Program-made: the position numbers and the translations under genes
The notes under the pieces: generated by a model
Told to the model about the DNA's origin: nothing
Database searches by the model: none
Seen by the model: only the letters and a program-made list of their open reading frames with translations
Part shown: piece by piece, positions 51,985 to 60,505 of the stretch
Layout of the letters: the number at the start of each line of letters is the position of its first letter
How positions within the stretch are numbered: position 1 is the stretch's first letter
DNA from: Acidimicrobiia bacterium
GTDB lineage: Bacteria > Actinomycetota > Acidimicrobiia > Spongiisociales > ZC4RG35
Length of the DNA stretch: 64,000 nucleotides
Direction of reading: 5' to 3'
Assembly (NCBI GenBank): GCA_013812505.1
Contig: JACCTH010000055.1
Span: 1 to 64,000 of the forward strand

Positions 51985-52926
51985 TCAATACTTCTGCCGC
52001 ACTCGCCGGACGAACCGTTCGGAGATGACGTTGAGGAACAGGGTCACGAGGAAGAGGAGCAAGCCGACGAAAAATAGGCTCTGGAAGGCGTTGTCCGCTC
52101 CGCGGACCCGATCCGACCCGATCGCCAGCGCCGTCATGGCCGCGGTCATCGTCTGTCCTGGTTGGAGCACGTTGAGCGAGAAAAGGGAGCCGCCAGTGGC
52201 GCCGGCAGCGATCGCCACCACCATCGTCTCCCCGATCGCCCGGGAGACCGCAATGATCAGAGATGCCACAACTCCTGAGACCGCGGCGGGAAATACCACC
52301 CTGATGCTGGTGGACATACGTGAGGCTCCCAGGCCATAGGACGCTTCGCGCAGCGACCGGGGCACCGCTCGAAGCGCGTCCTCAGTGATTGACGCCACGA
52401 GCGGGATGGTGAGAATTCCAACCCCAATTCCTGCCGCCAGCAAGTTGAACCCCGCAACTTGGTTGCCAAAGATCCGTTTGAGCAGGTCGGGAGTTATGAA
52501 CGTGAGAGCGAAATAGCCGAGCACGACGCTGGGTATGCCTGCCAGGAGCTCGAGTGTCGGCTTGACCACCCTGCGAATCGAGGGTCTGGCGTATTCGCTC
52601 AGATACATGGCGGTACCCAGACCCAGCGGTCCTGCAACCAACATCGCGATCCCAGCCACAAGGAGAGTGCCAGCGACGATGGTCTTTACATCGAACAAGC
52701 CCCGCCGCGGGAACCAGCCGATCTCCCACAAGCTGGACGGATCAGCCTGGCTAATGAATGTCCACGCCTCGCCGACCAGAGAGAGAACGATCGCAAGGGT
52801 GATCAGGATGGATGTCGCAGAAGCGGTCCAGAAGAACCAACGGATGGCCCTTTCTTTTGAGCGGCGGCGGGGGCTGCCAGAAAGTAGCCGCTCGACATTC
52901 TCGGGAGTGAGAGCTTCAGTGGTCAT
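51985..52926 (-). CDS. pstC: PstC, phosphate ABC transporter permease
   Basis: 313 residues with six helices. PstC hallmarks: PLGLGTAMYLSEYARPSIRRVVKPTLELLAGIPSVVLGYFAL, and the EAA loop ALRAVPRSLREASYGLGASRMSTSIRVVFPAAVSGVVASLIIAVSRAIGETM. It is separated from pstS by 55 bp that contain a hairpin, then runs into pstA with a 14-bp gap. Confidence 0.95.
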   Translation of the reverse strand: MTTEALTPENVERLLSGSPRRRSKERAIRWFFWTASATSILITLAIVLSLVGEAWTFISQADPSSLWEIGWFPRRGLFDVKTIVAGTLLVAGIAMLVAGPLGLGTAMYLSEYARPSIRRVVKPTLELLAGIPSVVLGYFALTFITPDLLKRIFGNQVAGFNLLAAGIGVGILTIPLVASITEDALRAVPRSLREASYGLGASRMSTSIRVVFPAAVSGVVASLIIAVSRAIGETMVVAIAAGATGGSLFSLNVLQPGQTMTAAMTALAIGSDRVRGADNAFQSLFFVGLLLFLVTLFLNVISERFVRRVRQKY

Positions 52927-52936
52927 AGTTCGGGCA

Positions 52937-52967
52937 GGTGGACCGGACGGTAATCGCCCGGCCCACC
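52937..52967 (-). promoter_or_regulatory. Intercistronic hairpin between pstS and pstC
   Basis: Inverted repeat GGTGGACCGG (52937-52946) and CCGGCCCACC (52958-52967): nine of ten pairs Watson-Crick and one wobble, with an 11-base loop. It probably lets pstS be expressed above pstCAB. Confidence 0.75.
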
Positions 52968-52981
52968 GCGCCGTTTAGTGC

Positions 52982-54085
52982 CTAGCCGTCGACCTTGCCG
53001 ACGTTCTGAGCGGTCCAGTTATCTGTCCACGTCTGGATCTCCTCGGGCGTCAGATCCACATAACCGGCCTCAGCCACATTGGCAAGGCCCTCTGCACTGA
53101 GGTAGAAGTCCACGAAGGCCTGCAACGCTGGCTTGTCGGCCAGGTTGGTCTTGTCAACGTAGATATACAACGGTCGCGCAATCGGGTAATCGCCCGAGGC
53201 GATGGTTTCCGGCGTGGGAGCAACGCATCCGTCACCGCCATCCACCTCTATCGCTTTGACCACATCCTGGTTGGCGATGTAGAAGGCGTAACCAACCCAT
53301 CCAAGGGAGGTGTCGTTGGTGGAGATTCCCTCGATGATGACGTTGTCGTTGCCCGAGGCAACATAGTCCGGCCTGGTTGTCTCATCCGCTGCCCGAGCCT
53401 CAGCCGTATCCCCAAGAACCAGTTCGACAAAGGAGTCGAAGGTGCCCGATTCCTCGCCAGGGGCGGTGATTGTCAACGGAACCTCCGGGTACGGGGCGTT
53501 GGAACCACCCAGGTCTGCGGCGGCAAGCTCGGCAGCAAGATCGTTGGCATCGGACCAGCTGGCAAAGCCGGTCGACTCAGGCCCGAGCAGGGCATACAGG
53601 TCGCCGAAGTCGAGGCACGTGATATCTGCGTTGTTAGGTGACGTCAGCACCGACAGCCCGTCGATCGCCACTTTGATCTCGATGGGCTCAACCCCGTTGG
53701 CAGTGCAGGTTGCGAGCTCCTCGTCCTTGATGGCCCGCGAAGCGTCGGAGATGTCCGTCTCGCCATCGCAGAAGAGAACGAAACCGTCAGAGGTCCCTGG
53801 GCCATCGACGCTTATGGCTACCTCGGGATTGATGGCTCCGAAAGCCTCGGCCACCCTGGCGGTTATGGGTTCAACGGTGGAGGATCCGGAGATGACGATC
53901 TGACCTGTCAATCCTCCCGTTCCCTCGCTAGTGGTCGCAGTTCCTTCGGTAGCTTCTGTGGTGGCGGCGGTCGTTTCGGTCCCGCCGGCCTCTGTGGTTT
54001 CTGTGGTGGTGGTGCCGCCTGTACCACAGGCGGCAACCAACACCAAGATCAACGCCATAGAAGCGGCGAATTTGACATGTTGCAT
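52982..54085 (-). CDS. pstS: PstS, phosphate-binding lipoprotein
   Basis: 367 residues. Lipobox LVLVAAC (Cys20) is followed by a Thr/Glu-rich linker. The phosphate-binding domain carries ISGSSTVEPITARVAEAF, VSIDGPGTSDGF-like VDGPGTSDGFVLFCDGETDISDASRAI, and a phosphate-contact loop GEESGTFDSFVELVLG. It most resembles the PstS/SphX group. AAGGAG lies about nine bases before ATG 54085, and a PHO box lies 67-84 bp upstream. First gene of pstSCAB-phoU-regulator-kinase. Confidence 0.95.
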   Translation of the reverse strand: MQHVKFAASMALILVLVAACGTGGTTTTETTEAGGTETTAATTEATEGTATTSEGTGGLTGQIVISGSSTVEPITARVAEAFGAINPEVAISVDGPGTSDGFVLFCDGETDISDASRAIKDEELATCTANGVEPIEIKVAIDGLSVLTSPNNADITCLDFGDLYALLGPESTGFASWSDANDLAAELAAADLGGSNAPYPEVPLTITAPGEESGTFDSFVELVLGDTAEARAADETTRPDYVASGNDNVIIEGISTNDTSLGWVGYAFYIANQDVVKAIEVDGGDGCVAPTPETIASGDYPIARPLYIYVDKTNLADKPALQAFVDFYLSAEGLANVAEAGYVDLTPEEIQTWTDNWTAQNVGKVDG

Positions 54086-54151
54086 TGCTATTGACTCCTT
54101 GAACGGATGAGTTCAAGATAAGAAGCTTCGCTTATCCGGCTCCGAGCGCTA

Positions 54152-54169
54152 GGTAAACGATCGGTTAAC
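54152..54169 (-). promoter_or_regulatory. PHO box upstream of pstS
   Basis: On the minus strand GTTAACC (54163-54169) and GTTTACC (54152-54158) form direct repeats spaced exactly 11 nt, matching the actinobacterial PHO-box layout based on GTTCACC units. It lies 67-84 bp before the pstS ATG and just after the ppk stop. A GATAAG/CTTATC stem-loop (about 54116-54135) lies in the pstS leader. Binding by the regulator at 48732-49466 is inferred. Confidence 0.75.
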
Positions 54170-54171
54170 AG

Positions 54172-56214
54172 CTAGTGAAGGTTGCGGGCCCGCGCCGTGG
54201 CGAGACCCTGCAGCGTGTCGTGGGAGTCGATGCCGCGCTCGGCGCCCACCCGGAACCAGTCCCCGTCGGGGGAAAGCTCCCACGCCAGCTCGTCGTCGGC
54301 CAGGCCCAGCTCGAGGATCTCGTCGAGGCGGGGTTGCAGGCTTGAGTCTTCGACCGGAGTCAGCACCTCCACCCGATGATCGAGGTTGCGGGGCATCAAA
54401 TCGGCCGAACCAATCAAGTAGGTCCGCGGCCGTTGCCGGGAACCGAATCGATAAATCCGCGAGTGCTCGAGATAGCGGCCCACGATTGAACGGACCCGAA
54501 TATTCGACGACATTCCCGGGACGCGCGGTATCAAACAGCAAATTCCGCGGACGATGAGGTCGACCTTCGTGCCCGCTGCAGACGCGGCGTAAAGCGCTTC
54601 GATCATTCCGGGATCCACTAGCGAGTTCATCTTCATCGTGATCAATCCGTCCGGCGCCGCCGCCTCTTCGGCGATCAGCTCGAGCAAGCGGCGACGAAGG
54701 CTGTCGGGCGCCACCAACAGCTTGCGGTAGCGGCGCTGGCGGCTGTAACCGGTTAGGAAATTGAAGAGATCGGAAAGGTCGGCGCCGATCTCGGGGTCGT
54801 GAGTGAACAGACCAACGTCCTCGTAAATGCGGGCAGTGGATTCGTTGTAGTTGCCAGTTCCGATGTGGGCATATCGAGTGATCGCTTCGCCCTCGTCCCG
54901 CACCACGAGCGAAATCTTCGAGTGGGTCTTGAGGCCGGCAACCCCGTAGACCACGTGGACACCGGCGTCTTCCAACCGCTGCGCCCACTCGATGTTCCGC
55001 TCTTCGTCGAAGCGCGCCTGCAACTCCACGAGGACCACTACCTGCTTGCTTTCGTTGGCGGCGTGGATCAGCGCCCCCATGATGGCGCTGTCGCTGCTGG
55101 TTCGGTAGAGGGTCTGCTTGATGGCGAGGACATGGGGATCGCGAGCCGCCTGATGGAGGAAGATCTCGGTGCTGTGGGCGAATGAGTCGTAGGGATGGTG
55201 AACGAACAAGTCGCCTTCGTTGATCACAGAAAAAATGTCCGGTGCAATGCCGTCCGCATGGAACATGCGCGGCGATACCACCGGGATGAAGGCCGGATAC
55301 TTGAGGTCGGGCCGGTTCTGGTCGGCGAGATTGACCAACCCAGCGAGGTCGAGCGGACCTTCGATGCGATAGACCTGCTGCTCGCTCGCACCCATCTCAC
55401 GCATCAGCAGAGTCAGCAAGTCGGAAGGCAGGTCAGGACCCACCTCCAAACGGGCGACCGCGCCAAACCGCCGCCTGGTGAGCTCGCTTTCGAGCGTCAG
55501 CAAGAGGTCGCTCCCCTCTTCGCCGTGGTCGATCTCGATGTCGGAGTTGCGGGTGACCCGGAAGACATGGTGGGCGACGATCTCCATGCCAGGGAAGAGG
55601 TCGCCGAGGTGCGCCGCGATCACTTGCTCGAGAGGCACAAACCGTTCGCCGTCGGGGAGCACGACGAAGCGAGGGAGGATCGGAGGCACCTTGACGCGGG
55701 CGAAACGAGTCAGATCGGTCTCCGGGTTTCTCACCACCACCGCGAGATTCAACGAAAGGTTCGAGATGTAGGGAAACGGGTGCGAAGGGTCGACTGCGAG
55801 CGGCGTTACGACCGGGAAGACGCGATCGCGGAATTGAATATCCATGTGATGGCGGTCCTCGTCATCGAGGCCCGAATAATCCGAAAAACCGATGCCGGCA
55901 ACACCGAGCCGAGGGGCGAGGTCGGTGATGAACACCTTGACCGCTCGCTCTTGCTGTTCGTGGACGACATCGCGCACCCGCTCCATAGCCTGATAAGGAG
56001 TGAGGCCGTCGGGGCTCGAGCCGGTGAGGGCGCGGTCGATCTGGCTCTGGAGACCCGAGACTCGAACCTGGAAGAACTCGTCGAGGTTGGACGACCAAAT
56101 CGAAAGGAACCGAACGCGCTCGAGGAGGGGGACCTGGCTGTTCTCAGCCAACGCCAGCACCCGCGAGCTGAACTCAAGCCAAGACAGTTCTCGGTTCAAA
56201 TATCGCGCCATCAT
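54172..56214 (-). CDS. ppk: Ppk, polyphosphate kinase
   Basis: Synthesises and degrades polyphosphate from ATP. 680 residues (PPK1 family). N-terminal domain YLNRELSWLEFSSRVLALAEN; the fixed-domain segment SNLDEFFQVRVSGL; catalytic-domain motifs YDSFAHSTEIFLHQAARDPHVLAIKQTLYRTS, VELQARFDEERNIEWAQ, GLKTHSKISLVVRDEG with the autophosphorylated His, and HIGTGNYNESTARIYEDVGL. ATG 56214 (or 56211) gives the standard N-terminus; the longer frame to 56421 is antisense to the TetR gene. It sits upstream of the pst operon and could share phosphate control. Confidence 0.96.
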   Translation of the reverse strand: MMARYLNRELSWLEFSSRVLALAENSQVPLLERVRFLSIWSSNLDEFFQVRVSGLQSQIDRALTGSSPDGLTPYQAMERVRDVVHEQQERAVKVFITDLAPRLGVAGIGFSDYSGLDDEDRHHMDIQFRDRVFPVVTPLAVDPSHPFPYISNLSLNLAVVVRNPETDLTRFARVKVPPILPRFVVLPDGERFVPLEQVIAAHLGDLFPGMEIVAHHVFRVTRNSDIEIDHGEEGSDLLLTLESELTRRRFGAVARLEVGPDLPSDLLTLLMREMGASEQQVYRIEGPLDLAGLVNLADQNRPDLKYPAFIPVVSPRMFHADGIAPDIFSVINEGDLFVHHPYDSFAHSTEIFLHQAARDPHVLAIKQTLYRTSSDSAIMGALIHAANESKQVVVLVELQARFDEERNIEWAQRLEDAGVHVVYGVAGLKTHSKISLVVRDEGEAITRYAHIGTGNYNESTARIYEDVGLFTHDPEIGADLSDLFNFLTGYSRQRRYRKLLVAPDSLRRRLLELIAEEAAAPDGLITMKMNSLVDPGMIEALYAASAAGTKVDLIVRGICCLIPRVPGMSSNIRVRSIVGRYLEHSRIYRFGSRQRPRTYLIGSADLMPRNLDHRVEVLTPVEDSSLQPRLDEILELGLADDELAWELSPDGDWFRVGAERGIDSHDTLQGLATARARNLH

Positions 56215-56261
56215 CGGTTCCAGTCGCTGAGTCGGCCCATTCTGACGTGTGTTGTGAAACT

Positions 56262-56281
56262 TTCTCCAAATTCGGGGAGAA
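56262..56281. promoter_or_regulatory. Inverted repeat in the ppk/tetR divergent region
   Basis: TTCTCC (56262-56267) and GGAGAA (56276-56281) are separated by eight bases and end nine bases before the tetR ATG. Position and size fit an autoregulatory TetR operator, although the arms are short. Confidence 0.4.
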
Positions 56282-56290
56282 TGAACCGTT

Positions 56291-56896
56291 ATGCCCCGCA
56301 TCAAGGCCGGTTCGATCGATGAGCACAAAGCCCTCACCAGGCGCCAGATCCTGGCAGCGACCCGCGATCTGCTGGCCGAGACGGGCAGCGCCGACCTCAA
56401 TTTGGCCGAGGTCGCTGCCATCGCCGAGGTCGGCCGAACGACGATCTACGAGTATTTCCGCGATCGCGACGACCTGATCGCCTCGTTGGTGGAGGAGGAG
56501 CTGCCGGCGGTGATCGCTGGTCTGATGGCAGGTCTCGGCAACGGGGGTTCGGATGAGCGCCTGCTCCGGCTGGCCGAGCTGACCGTGGAGTTCGTCGCCA
56601 CCGACCCGGTCCTCGGGCTGATCCTCCATCGGGAAGTGCCGCGATTGAGCTTTGAGGCTCAGGATCGGATCCGAATCGCTCACAACGACCTGTCGGCGGC
56701 GATGGTCGGGTTCTATCTCGACGCGGTCGAAGCTGGTCGGTTCCGAGTGATGTCTCCTGATCTGGCGGGTCGCCTGATTCACGACGTGACGATGTCAGCC
56801 GCCCGCTCGGTGATCGCCGCTCCGGACCGTCTCTACGAGGTCGCTGCCAACCTCCGTCAGTTTCTCGCCGGCGGGTTCGCGGCCGGCTCCCGATAG
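56291..56896 (+). CDS. TetR-family transcriptional regulator
   Basis: 201 residues. The N-terminal helix-turn-helix reads ALTRRQILAATRDLLAETGSADLNLAEVAAIAEVGRTTIYEYFRDRDDLIASLVEEELP, the standard TetR pattern. The C-terminal ligand-binding domain is all-helical and unassigned. It is convergent with the KAS III gene, overlapping its 3' end by 40 bp, and divergent from ppk; control of the neighbouring lipid genes is plausible but unproven. Confidence 0.92.
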   Translation: MPRIKAGSIDEHKALTRRQILAATRDLLAETGSADLNLAEVAAIAEVGRTTIYEYFRDRDDLIASLVEEELPAVIAGLMAGLGNGGSDERLLRLAELTVEFVATDPVLGLILHREVPRLSFEAQDRIRIAHNDLSAAMVGFYLDAVEAGRFRVMSPDLAGRLIHDVTMSAARSVIAAPDRLYEVAANLRQFLAGGFAAGSR

Positions 56897-57938
56897 AGAA
56901 TCGCCCCCCAATGCGCACCGGCGCCAAAAGCGGTGAAGCAGACCAGCGCCCCCGGCCCGACCTGGCCTTGCTGGCGGAGCTCGTGAATGAGGATGGGCAG
57001 CGTCCCGGCAGTGGTGTTGCCGTACCGCGCGATGTTGGAGGGCACTTTTTCGGCGGGGAGATCAAGGTGCTTGCGAACCCCCTCGAGGATTCGATCATTG
57101 GCCTGATGAGCGATGACCAAGTCGAGGCTCGAGACCTCGACCCCCGCCTTCTCGCAAACCTGCCGAACCGCCTCCGGCATTAGCCGGACCGCCGACCGGT
57201 AGAGGCCGGCGCCATCCATCACTGGCAGGTGGAGCTCATTGTCGAGCTGGGCTTGGTCGACATACGGTTGCTGAGTCGAGCCAACTCCCCGCACCAGTAT
57301 CAGCCCAGATTGGGAGCCGTCGGTGAATAGCCGGGAAGCGATCACACCGTCGTTTCCTTCCGCTTTGCGTACGACCATCGCGCCGGAGCCGTCTCCAAAA
57401 AGGACCGACCACCCACGGGTCAGGTTGTTGACCTCCCGCTGCTTCTCGTCAGGCACCGGGAACGAACCATCCTGTTCGGGTTTGCCCCAGGGGATCAAGC
57501 CAACATGGGCTTCGGCGCCAATAACGAGCACGTTCTCGGCCCGATCCGAGGTGATGAGGCTGTCGGCGAGATCGAGCCCATAGAGGAATCCGCAGCATTG
57601 CTGGCGGAGGTCAAAGGCCGGGATCGCCCCCAGACCAATCCGCTCCTGGACCACGGCAACGATCCCCGGCGCGTAGTAATCGGGGGTCATGGTGGCCGTG
57701 ATCAAGGCATCGATCTGGCTCTCGTGCAGCCCGGCGTCTTTGATTGCCGCGGTTCCCGCCAGAGCTGCCAACTCCGAGGAGCCATGACCGGGGAGTGACA
57801 GATGCGTTGCTTCACCCCGCTCCGCGATGAGATCCACTCGTCGGTGGTGTCCATGATCTGGGACAGATCGTCATTGGTTATGACGCGCTCTGGGACCGCC
57901 ATGCCCGTCCCCGAAATGATCGATGCCACCAAATCCAT
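56857..57938 (-). pseudogene. 3-oxoacyl-ACP synthase III (FabH-like), single frameshift
   Basis: From ATG 57938: [45 protein letters not shown], the KAS III N-terminus. The frame breaks at a G4 run at 57790-57793 (C4 on the coding strand); adding one base restores [21 protein letters not shown] and the rest to 56857. The catalytic triad is intact: Cys in LRQQCCGFLYG, His in VIAHQANDRI, Asn in RYGNTTAGT. Restored length is about 360 residues. Homopolymer position suggests a sequencing error or recent slippage. Role: initiation of fatty-acid or related acyl condensation. Confidence 0.85.
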
Positions 57939-57987
57939 TCTTGCGTAACTCGGCGCCCATAATCACGGGGTTTTTACGCAAGAATGG
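57935..57987. promoter_or_regulatory. Inverted pair of TTACGCAAGAATGG motifs between KAS III and acyltransferase genes
   Basis: CCATTCTTGCGTAA (57935-57948) and TTACGCAAGAATGG (57974-57987) form a perfect 14-bp inverted repeat across the divergent region. The minus copy includes the KAS III start codon; the plus copy lies just before the GTG start of the acyltransferase. A related copy, preceded by the same run of T, lies at the aapJ start region (41366-41382). Confidence 0.7.
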
Positions 57988-57988
57988 G

Positions 57989-59008
57989 GTGGTGGAGGAT
58001 CTGCCTCGATATTTACGACGGCTGGTGACGGTTCCCGTCGTGGTGTTGTTCTGGATCGTGGCGGTCGCGCTCAGCCCTCTCCTCTTCGTCGTGGCTTTGG
58101 CGGTCGATGCAGTGCGGGCAGTGCGCGGTACACCAGCCACGGCGTGGAGGATGCTCGCGTATCTCCTGACCTACCTGACGGCCGAGGTGGGCGCACTCAC
58201 CGCCAGCATTTTCATGTGGATCGGATCCGGCTTCGGTTTGATGAAACGTCTGCTCGAGGCATGGACCTACCGGCTGCAGCTGGTCTGGGCCAACTTCTTG
58301 TGGGGAGCGGCGAAAGCCATCTTCCGGCTGAGGATGACGGTGACGGGCGAGGATCTCGCGGCGCCGGGCCCGATGGTGATTCTCAGCCGGCACGCCTCGA
58401 TCGTCGACGTCATTCTTCCGTTCCAGCTCTTCACGCGGCCCAAGCGGATCTGGCTCCGATACGTGTTGAAAAAGGAGCTTCTCGTCGATCCCAGCCTCGA
58501 CATCGCCGGTAGCTGGCTGCCCAACTACTTTGTCGACCGAGGAGGTTCGGACCCAGACCGCGAGCTCGACGCCCTCAAGAGGTTGGCGCGCGACCTTGGC
58601 AAAGACAGTGGCGTGGTGATCTTCCCGGAGGGGACTCGTTTCACTCCTGAAAAGCAGAAGCGCTCTTTGGAAATTCTGCAGAGCCGCAGTCCCCGATTCT
58701 TCGAGATGGCGCGGGGCTTGCGCAATGTTCTCTCCCCGCGCCCCGGCGGCACCCTCGCCCTAATCGAAGCGGCGGGGGCAGATGTGGTGGTTGTTGCCCA
58801 CCACGGCCTCGACGGGTTCGCCAATGTCTCCAACATTTGGGCCGGGGGGATGGTGGGCAAACACGTCCAGGTTCGCCTCTCGCGCTACAGGTACGCGGAC
58901 ATCCCCGAGGGCCGGACTGCTCGTACTGAGTGGCTCTTCCAGATTTGGCAAGAGATGGACGATTGGCTGGCGCAGGTAGGTTCGGTGGCTGTCACCGCTG
59001 ATGGCTGA
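57989..59008 (+). CDS. PlsC-like 1-acyl-glycerol-3-phosphate acyltransferase
   Basis: About 339 residues. Two or three N-terminal helices (VPVVVLFWIVAVALSPLLFVVALAV, AYLLTYLTAEVGALTASIFMWI) precede the acyltransferase domain, with the HX4D catalytic motif in LSRHASIVDVILP, substrate motif GSWLPNYFVDRGG and FPEGTRF. It acylates lysophosphatidic acid or a related acceptor at the membrane. GTG 57989 (or 57992) is favoured because upstream codons encode the repeated TACGCAAGAATGG element. It overlaps the DUF1295 gene by 8 bp. Confidence 0.88.
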   Translation: MVEDLPRYLRRLVTVPVVVLFWIVAVALSPLLFVVALAVDAVRAVRGTPATAWRMLAYLLTYLTAEVGALTASIFMWIGSGFGLMKRLLEAWTYRLQLVWANFLWGAAKAIFRLRMTVTGEDLAAPGPMVILSRHASIVDVILPFQLFTRPKRIWLRYVLKKELLVDPSLDIAGSWLPNYFVDRGGSDPDRELDALKRLARDLGKDSGVVIFPEGTRFTPEKQKRSLEILQSRSPRFFEMARGLRNVLSPRPGGTLALIEAAGADVVVVAHHGLDGFANVSNIWAGGMVGKHVQVRLSRYRYADIPEGRTARTEWLFQIWQEMDDWLAQVGSVAVTADG

Positions 59009-59789
59009 GCTCGTCACCACGCTGGTCGTTGCTCTTGGCCTGATGACGCTCACTTGGCTGGTCAGCCTCGCAAGAAGCGATGCCTCGGTCGTCGACATCT
59101 CCTGGGGGCTCGGCTTTTTCCTGATCGGATGGGCGATCTATCTCCGGCTTGCCGAAGGTCAGCTTTGGTCGACGATCCTTCTCGCGATGGTGACCGTTTG
59201 GGGGCTGCGTTTGTCGATCCATATCGCCCGGCGCAACCTTGGTCATGGCGAGGACTATCGCTACAAGAAGATGCGGGAGAAGAGCCCACAGACCTTCGGG
59301 CGCGACAGCTTGTTCAAGGTCTTCTACTTCCAGGGGCTCTTGATGACAGTCGTCTCGCTGCCCCTGCAGTGGGGGATCAGCCGCCCACCGATCGCCGGGG
59401 TCCTACCCATCCTCGGTCTTGCCCTTTACCTCGTCGGACTGTTTTTCGAATCTGTCGGCGACTGGCAACTGGCAAAGTTCAAGGCCGATCCCGCCAACAA
59501 GGACCGGGTCATGGACCAGGGTCTGTGGCGTTACACCCGCCATCCCAACTATTTCGGCGACTTTTGCGTTTGGTGGGGGATCTACTTGGTGGCGTTGGCC
59601 GCCGGTCATTGGTGGACGATCGTTGGCCCATTGGTCATGACGGGGCTGCTGATGAAATACTCCGGCGCCGGCCTGCTTGAGAAGACCATCGGGCGAAGGC
59701 GACCGGGATATGACGAGTACGTCGCTCGCACCAATGGATTCTTCCCCGGACCGCCAAAATCGGGCGAATCGAAGAAGGTCACTCAATAG
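59001..59789 (+). CDS. DUF1295 membrane protein (steroid reductase/ICMT-like)
   Basis: 262 residues, seven or so helices. The family pattern is SVVDISWGLGFFLIGW, WGLRLSIHIARRNLGHGEDYRYKKMRE and the C-terminal NADPH/AdoMet-type motif MDQGLWRYTRHPNYFGDFCVWWGIYL, followed by GLLEKTIGRRRPGYDEYVARTNGFFPGPPK. These proteins belong to the steroid 5-alpha-reductase/isoprenylcysteine methyltransferase superfamily; the substrate is unknown. The overlap with the PlsC-like gene suggests lipid metabolism. Confidence 0.9.
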   Translation: MAELVTTLVVALGLMTLTWLVSLARSDASVVDISWGLGFFLIGWAIYLRLAEGQLWSTILLAMVTVWGLRLSIHIARRNLGHGEDYRYKKMREKSPQTFGRDSLFKVFYFQGLLMTVVSLPLQWGISRPPIAGVLPILGLALYLVGLFFESVGDWQLAKFKADPANKDRVMDQGLWRYTRHPNYFGDFCVWWGIYLVALAAGHWWTIVGPLVMTGLLMKYSGAGLLEKTIGRRRPGYDEYVARTNGFFPGPPKSGESKKVTQ

Positions 59790-59818
59790 AGTGGGCCGGC
59801 CCGGGAGGACCGATCGCC

Positions 59819-60505
59819 ATGACCGAAGCTGCAATCAACCCACCGCCTCCGCCGCCTCCCGGCAGCATCGCGCGCCGGTTGATCTACGTGGCCTGGTGGG
59901 CGATCGTCGCCGGTTTTTTGGTCCAACTGTTGGTGCTGGGTGCCACGCTGGTGGCCCGGGGGTCGATCCCGGGCACAGAGCTGATGGCAGATTTCGGCTC
60001 TGGCATCAGCTGGTCGGTGCTCGTCTGCGGGGGAATTGCCTTGGGAACTGCGGCGGCCAGCCCCAGCGAAACAGTCATGGGTGGGCTGGGGTTGCTATTT
60101 GCACCGATCGCTTTCGCGGTCGCGAAGGGGGTCCAGCAAGGAATCCAGACCATGCTCGACGCCCCAACCTCCCAGATCACCAGTGTCACCTGGACGATTG
60201 GAGCTATCAAGGCAGTTGAATTCGCCGTCCTCGGTGCCCTCGTTGCCGTCTTGTTGAAGCGGGCCAAGGTCAAGGCTTGGGCATTTGTCGGGCTCGGCCT
60301 GCTCCTCGGCGTCCTCTTCGGTGGGATGATTCTCACTGTGATGGCGACCCAGACTGCTGGCGAAACCCCGGCCTTGGTCGGGACCGGCGTCAACGAAATC
60401 CTCTTTCCGGCAGCCTGCGCGCTCATCCTGTACGGGGCTTCGAGAGCCGGAAAACAGGTGCGCGCCCTCGCTCGCAACGCCGGCAACCGCGAGGCCGTTG
60501 CGTGA
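59819..60505 (+). CDS. Polytopic membrane protein, function unknown
   Basis: 228 residues: a proline-rich start (INPPPPPPPGS) then about six hydrophobic helices (LIYVAWWAIVAGFLVQLLVLGATLVA, VLVCGGIALGTAAA, VMGGLGLLFAPIAFAVA, AVEFAVLGALVAVLL, FVGLGLLLGVLFGGMILTVMA, FPAACALILYG). No family recognised. It is coupled to corA by a 4-bp overlap, so it may assist or regulate that transporter. Confidence 0.75.
   Translation: MTEAAINPPPPPPPGSIARRLIYVAWWAIVAGFLVQLLVLGATLVARGSIPGTELMADFGSGISWSVLVCGGIALGTAAASPSETVMGGLGLLFAPIAFAVAKGVQQGIQTMLDAPTSQITSVTWTIGAIKAVEFAVLGALVAVLLKRAKVKAWAFVGLGLLLGVLFGGMILTVMATQTAGETPALVGTGVNEILFPAACALILYGASRAGKQVRALARNAGNREAVA

Noticed and set aside
54172-56421. Longer ppk start at 56421
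   Set aside because: The extra ~69 residues are antisense to the TetR gene and precede the canonical PPK1 N-terminus.
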